A DNA stretch of 64,000 nt from Leminorella grimontii ATCC 33999 = DSM 5078 (GTDB lineage: Bacteria; Pseudomonadota; Gammaproteobacteria; Enterobacterales; Enterobacteriaceae), in contig NZ_AUUA01000008.1 of the NCBI RefSeq assembly GCF_000439085.1, positions 124,001 to 188,000 of the forward strand. Direction: 5' to 3'. A program made the position numbers and the translations under genes. The notes under the pieces are model-generated. The model was not told the origin of the DNA. It saw only the letters and a list, made by a program, of their open reading frames with translations, and searched no databases. Below, piece after piece: positions 62,392-64,000 of the stretch; position 1 is the first letter of the stretch; every line of letters begins with the position of its first letter.

Positions 62392-63243
62392 ATGACGCGC
62401 CGTAGCGCTCTGTTGCAAATGCACGTCGCGGCGGTGCTGTTTGGCCTGTCGGGTATTTTTGGCAAACTGATTGTAGCGGGCGTTGCCGTGCTGGTGTTCG
62501 GCCGGGCGGCGGCAGGCCTGTTGGCGCTGTCAGCGATGCTGCTGAAAGAGGGGCGCTCTCCCTGGAAAGGGCTTGGCGTCAGGCGGATTGTCTACCTGAT
62601 GGCATTGGGAACTCTGCTGGCAGCGCACTGGCTGACCTTCTTCGTGGGCATTAAGGTGGGCGGCGTGGCGGTGGCGACGCTCGGCTTTGCGGCCTTTCCC
62701 GCCTTTGTCGCGCTGTTTGAAAGCCTGCTGTTTCGCGAGCCGTTGACGAGGACGGAATATATCCTGATTGCGCTGGTTTCTTTAGGGCTGGTGCTGGTTA
62801 CGCCCGAGGTTAACTTTACCGCCGGTGCGACTCAGGGGCTTCTTTGGGGCGTTCTTTCCGGCTTGACTTACGCCCTGCTGACCATCGGCAATCGGAAGGT
62901 GGCGGCGACGCTTTCGGGCATACAGGTCAACTGGTGGGAGAGCCTGTCCGTGATGCTGTGTCTGCTGCCGTTCGCTATTGGCGATGTGTCGCAGACGCCG
63001 TGGCTGGACTGGCTGTGGATTGCCTGTCTGGGGCTTTTATGTACGGGCCTTTCCTATAGCCTGTTTATTAACGCGCTGCGAGTGATTAACGCTCGCACTT
63101 CGGCGATGATTATCGCTCTGGAGCCGGTATACGCTATCGCCATTGCTTGGCCGCTGTTTCATGAACAGCCTACGCTGCGAACGGCGTTTGGCGGGGCGTT
63201 GATTATTCTGGCCGTCGCCTGGTCCAGCCGACAGAAAGGATAA
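62392..63243 (+). CDS. EamA/DMT-family transporter
   Basis: A 283-residue protein with ten hydrophobic segments in two EamA repeats (about 10-140 and 150-280), each ending in the family's typical helix pattern (ATLGFAAFPAFVALFESLLF in the first, SAMIIALEPVYAIAIAWPLF in the second). It probably exports an amino acid, metabolite or drug. It starts 37 bp after yhaJ. The substrate is unknown. Confidence 0.88.
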   Translation: MTRRSALLQMHVAAVLFGLSGIFGKLIVAGVAVLVFGRAAAGLLALSAMLLKEGRSPWKGLGVRRIVYLMALGTLLAAHWLTFFVGIKVGGVAVATLGFAAFPAFVALFESLLFREPLTRTEYILIALVSLGLVLVTPEVNFTAGATQGLLWGVLSGLTYALLTIGNRKVAATLSGIQVNWWESLSVMLCLLPFAIGDVSQTPWLDWLWIACLGLLCTGLSYSLFINALRVINARTSAMIIALEPVYAIAIAWPLFHEQPTLRTAFGGALIILAVAWSSRQKG

Positions 63244-63244
63244 A

Positions 63245-63278
63245 CGCAGGGCGACTTTCACCCGAAAGTCGCCCTGCG
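63245..63278. terminator. Perfect 15-bp hairpin between the EamA and pirin genes
   Basis: CGCAGGGCGACTTTC at 63245-63259 and GAAAGTCGCCCTGCG at 63264-63278 with loop ACCC. It lies between convergent genes, with no T run on the plus side, and is probably a strong shared stop or RNA-stability hairpin. Confidence 0.7.
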
Positions 63279-63281
63279 GAA

Positions 63282-64000
63282 TTAGCCGACAAAGCGGCCG
63301 CTGTTGTAATCGTCGATCGCCTGGCGTATCTCTTCGACGCTGTTCATCACGAACGGACCGTACTGAACGACCGGCTCGTTGAGCGGTTTACCCGCCAACA
63401 GCATCGCCCGCCCGCCGCGTTCACCGGCTTTCAGGCGCAGGGCGTTGCCTGCGGTGAGCAGGGCGCTTTGGTCGAAGTTCAGCTTTTTCCCCTCAACCTC
63501 CGCTTCGCCCTCAAAGAGAAACAACAGGGCGTTGAGCTCTTCGGATATCGGCAGTTCGACCGTTTCCCCTGCCTCAAGGCGAATATCGGCAATCAGCGGG
63601 CGGGTGGCTGACGCCTGCACCGGGCTTTGATAGCGCATTCCGCCCAGCTCAAGCTGGCCTGCGATAAGTGTGATTTCTCCGCCCTGAGCCAGCGGAACTT
63701 TAGGCAGGTTCGCCGCTTCGATGTTCTGGTAGGCGGGCGCCTTCATTTTTTCAGCGCTGGGCAGGTTTAGCCAAATCTGAAAGCCGCGCATGGCGCCGTC
63801 CACCTGCTGGGGCATCTCTGAGTGAATAATGCCTTTTCCTGCGGTCATCCATTGAATGCCGCCGGTTTTCAATTCGCCCCGATGCCCTGCGTGGTCCTCA
63901 TGCAGCATATTGCCCTCAAGCATGTAGGTAATGGTTTCAAAGCCGCGGTGAGGGTGGCTTGGGAAACCGGCCAGATAGTCTTTAGGATCGTTAGAGAAAA
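63282..64000 (-). CDS. Pirin-family bicupin protein (5' end cut off by window)
   Basis: The frame is open to the window edge and reads SHPHRGFETITYMLEGNMLH, then TAGKGIIHSE, the metal-binding histidines and glutamate of pirin. The C-terminal cupin domain (pirin_C) ends with PVVQYGPFVMNSVEEIRQAI. Pirins bind iron; some act as quercetinases. It is the longer classic pirin type, not E. coli YhaK, although yhaK neighbours yhaJ in E. coli. About 239 codons are visible; about 45-50 N-terminal residues should lie beyond 64000. Confidence 0.88.
   Translation of the reverse strand, partial: FSNDPKDYLAGFPSHPHRGFETITYMLEGNMLHEDHAGHRGELKTGGIQWMTAGKGIIHSEMPQQVDGAMRGFQIWLNLPSAEKMKAPAYQNIEAANLPKVPLAQGGEITLIAGQLELGGMRYQSPVQASATRPLIADIRLEAGETVELPISEELNALLFLFEGEAEVEGKKLNFDQSALLTAGNALRLKAGERGGRAMLLAGKPLNEPVVQYGPFVMNSVEEIRQAIDDYNSGRFVG

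Overview
The window is chromosomal DNA from a member of the Enterobacterales. Core genes (rplM, rpsI, sspA, sspB, gltB, gltD, arcB, mtgA, lpoA, rsmI and the RNase P RNA gene) are close to their Escherichia counterparts, but the gene order is not that of Escherichia. The mix of citrate lyase, arylsulfate sulfotransferase and TRAP-fed hexuronate genes with moderate GC would fit a genus of the Budviciaceae such as Leminorella. That placement is a guess from gene content, because no 16S or other marker was compared.

Layout: 1-328 is the end of yhcB (zapG). 553-11544 is a citrate fermentation island: the two-component pair dpiA/dpiB, divergent citCDEFXG, a PrpF-like isomerase and a DASS-family transporter. 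It sits where E. coli carries zapE, between yhcB and rplM. 11860-14146 is rplM-rpsI-sspA-sspB. 14221-18868 is an arylsulfate sulfotransferase island (assT-dsbL-dsbI with a divergent LysR regulator). 18929-24824 is gltBD, with a long structured upstream region. 25587-30588 is yhcC, arcB, elbB, mtgA. 30589-30949 is a non-coding segment bounded by two nearly identical hairpins. 30950-35692 is dolP-diaA-yraN-lpoA, divergent rsmI, and rnpB.

From 35794 the region is accessory. It holds an unknown membrane protein and a Tm-1-like/PEP-hydrolase-like pair. Next comes an operon of a Tat-exported transglutaminase-like protein with MerT-like and MerP-like proteins, then an MFS transporter with an amidohydrolase, then mdtM and a lipoprotein. 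45613-55166 reads as an L-galactonate/galacturonate pathway: lgoD and lgoR, uxaA, uxaB and a three-gene TRAP transporter, with a toxin-antitoxin pair between lgoR and uxaA. LgoD would make tagaturonate, UxaB altronate and UxaA 2-keto-3-deoxygluconate. 55304-61188 holds an AT-rich secreted protein, a membrane-fusion protein with two ABC-2 permeases but no ATPase, and a zinc-ribbon/membrane protein pair. The window ends with yhaJ, an EamA transporter and a truncated pirin gene.

The most unusual items are the transglutaminase/MerT/MerP operon, the ATPase-less ABC-2 exporter operon, the hairpin-bounded 234-bp segment at 30661-30894, the structured leader upstream of gltB, and the PrpF homologue attached to a citrate lyase operon. 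All function calls come from reading the sequence and recalled family features; no database search was run.
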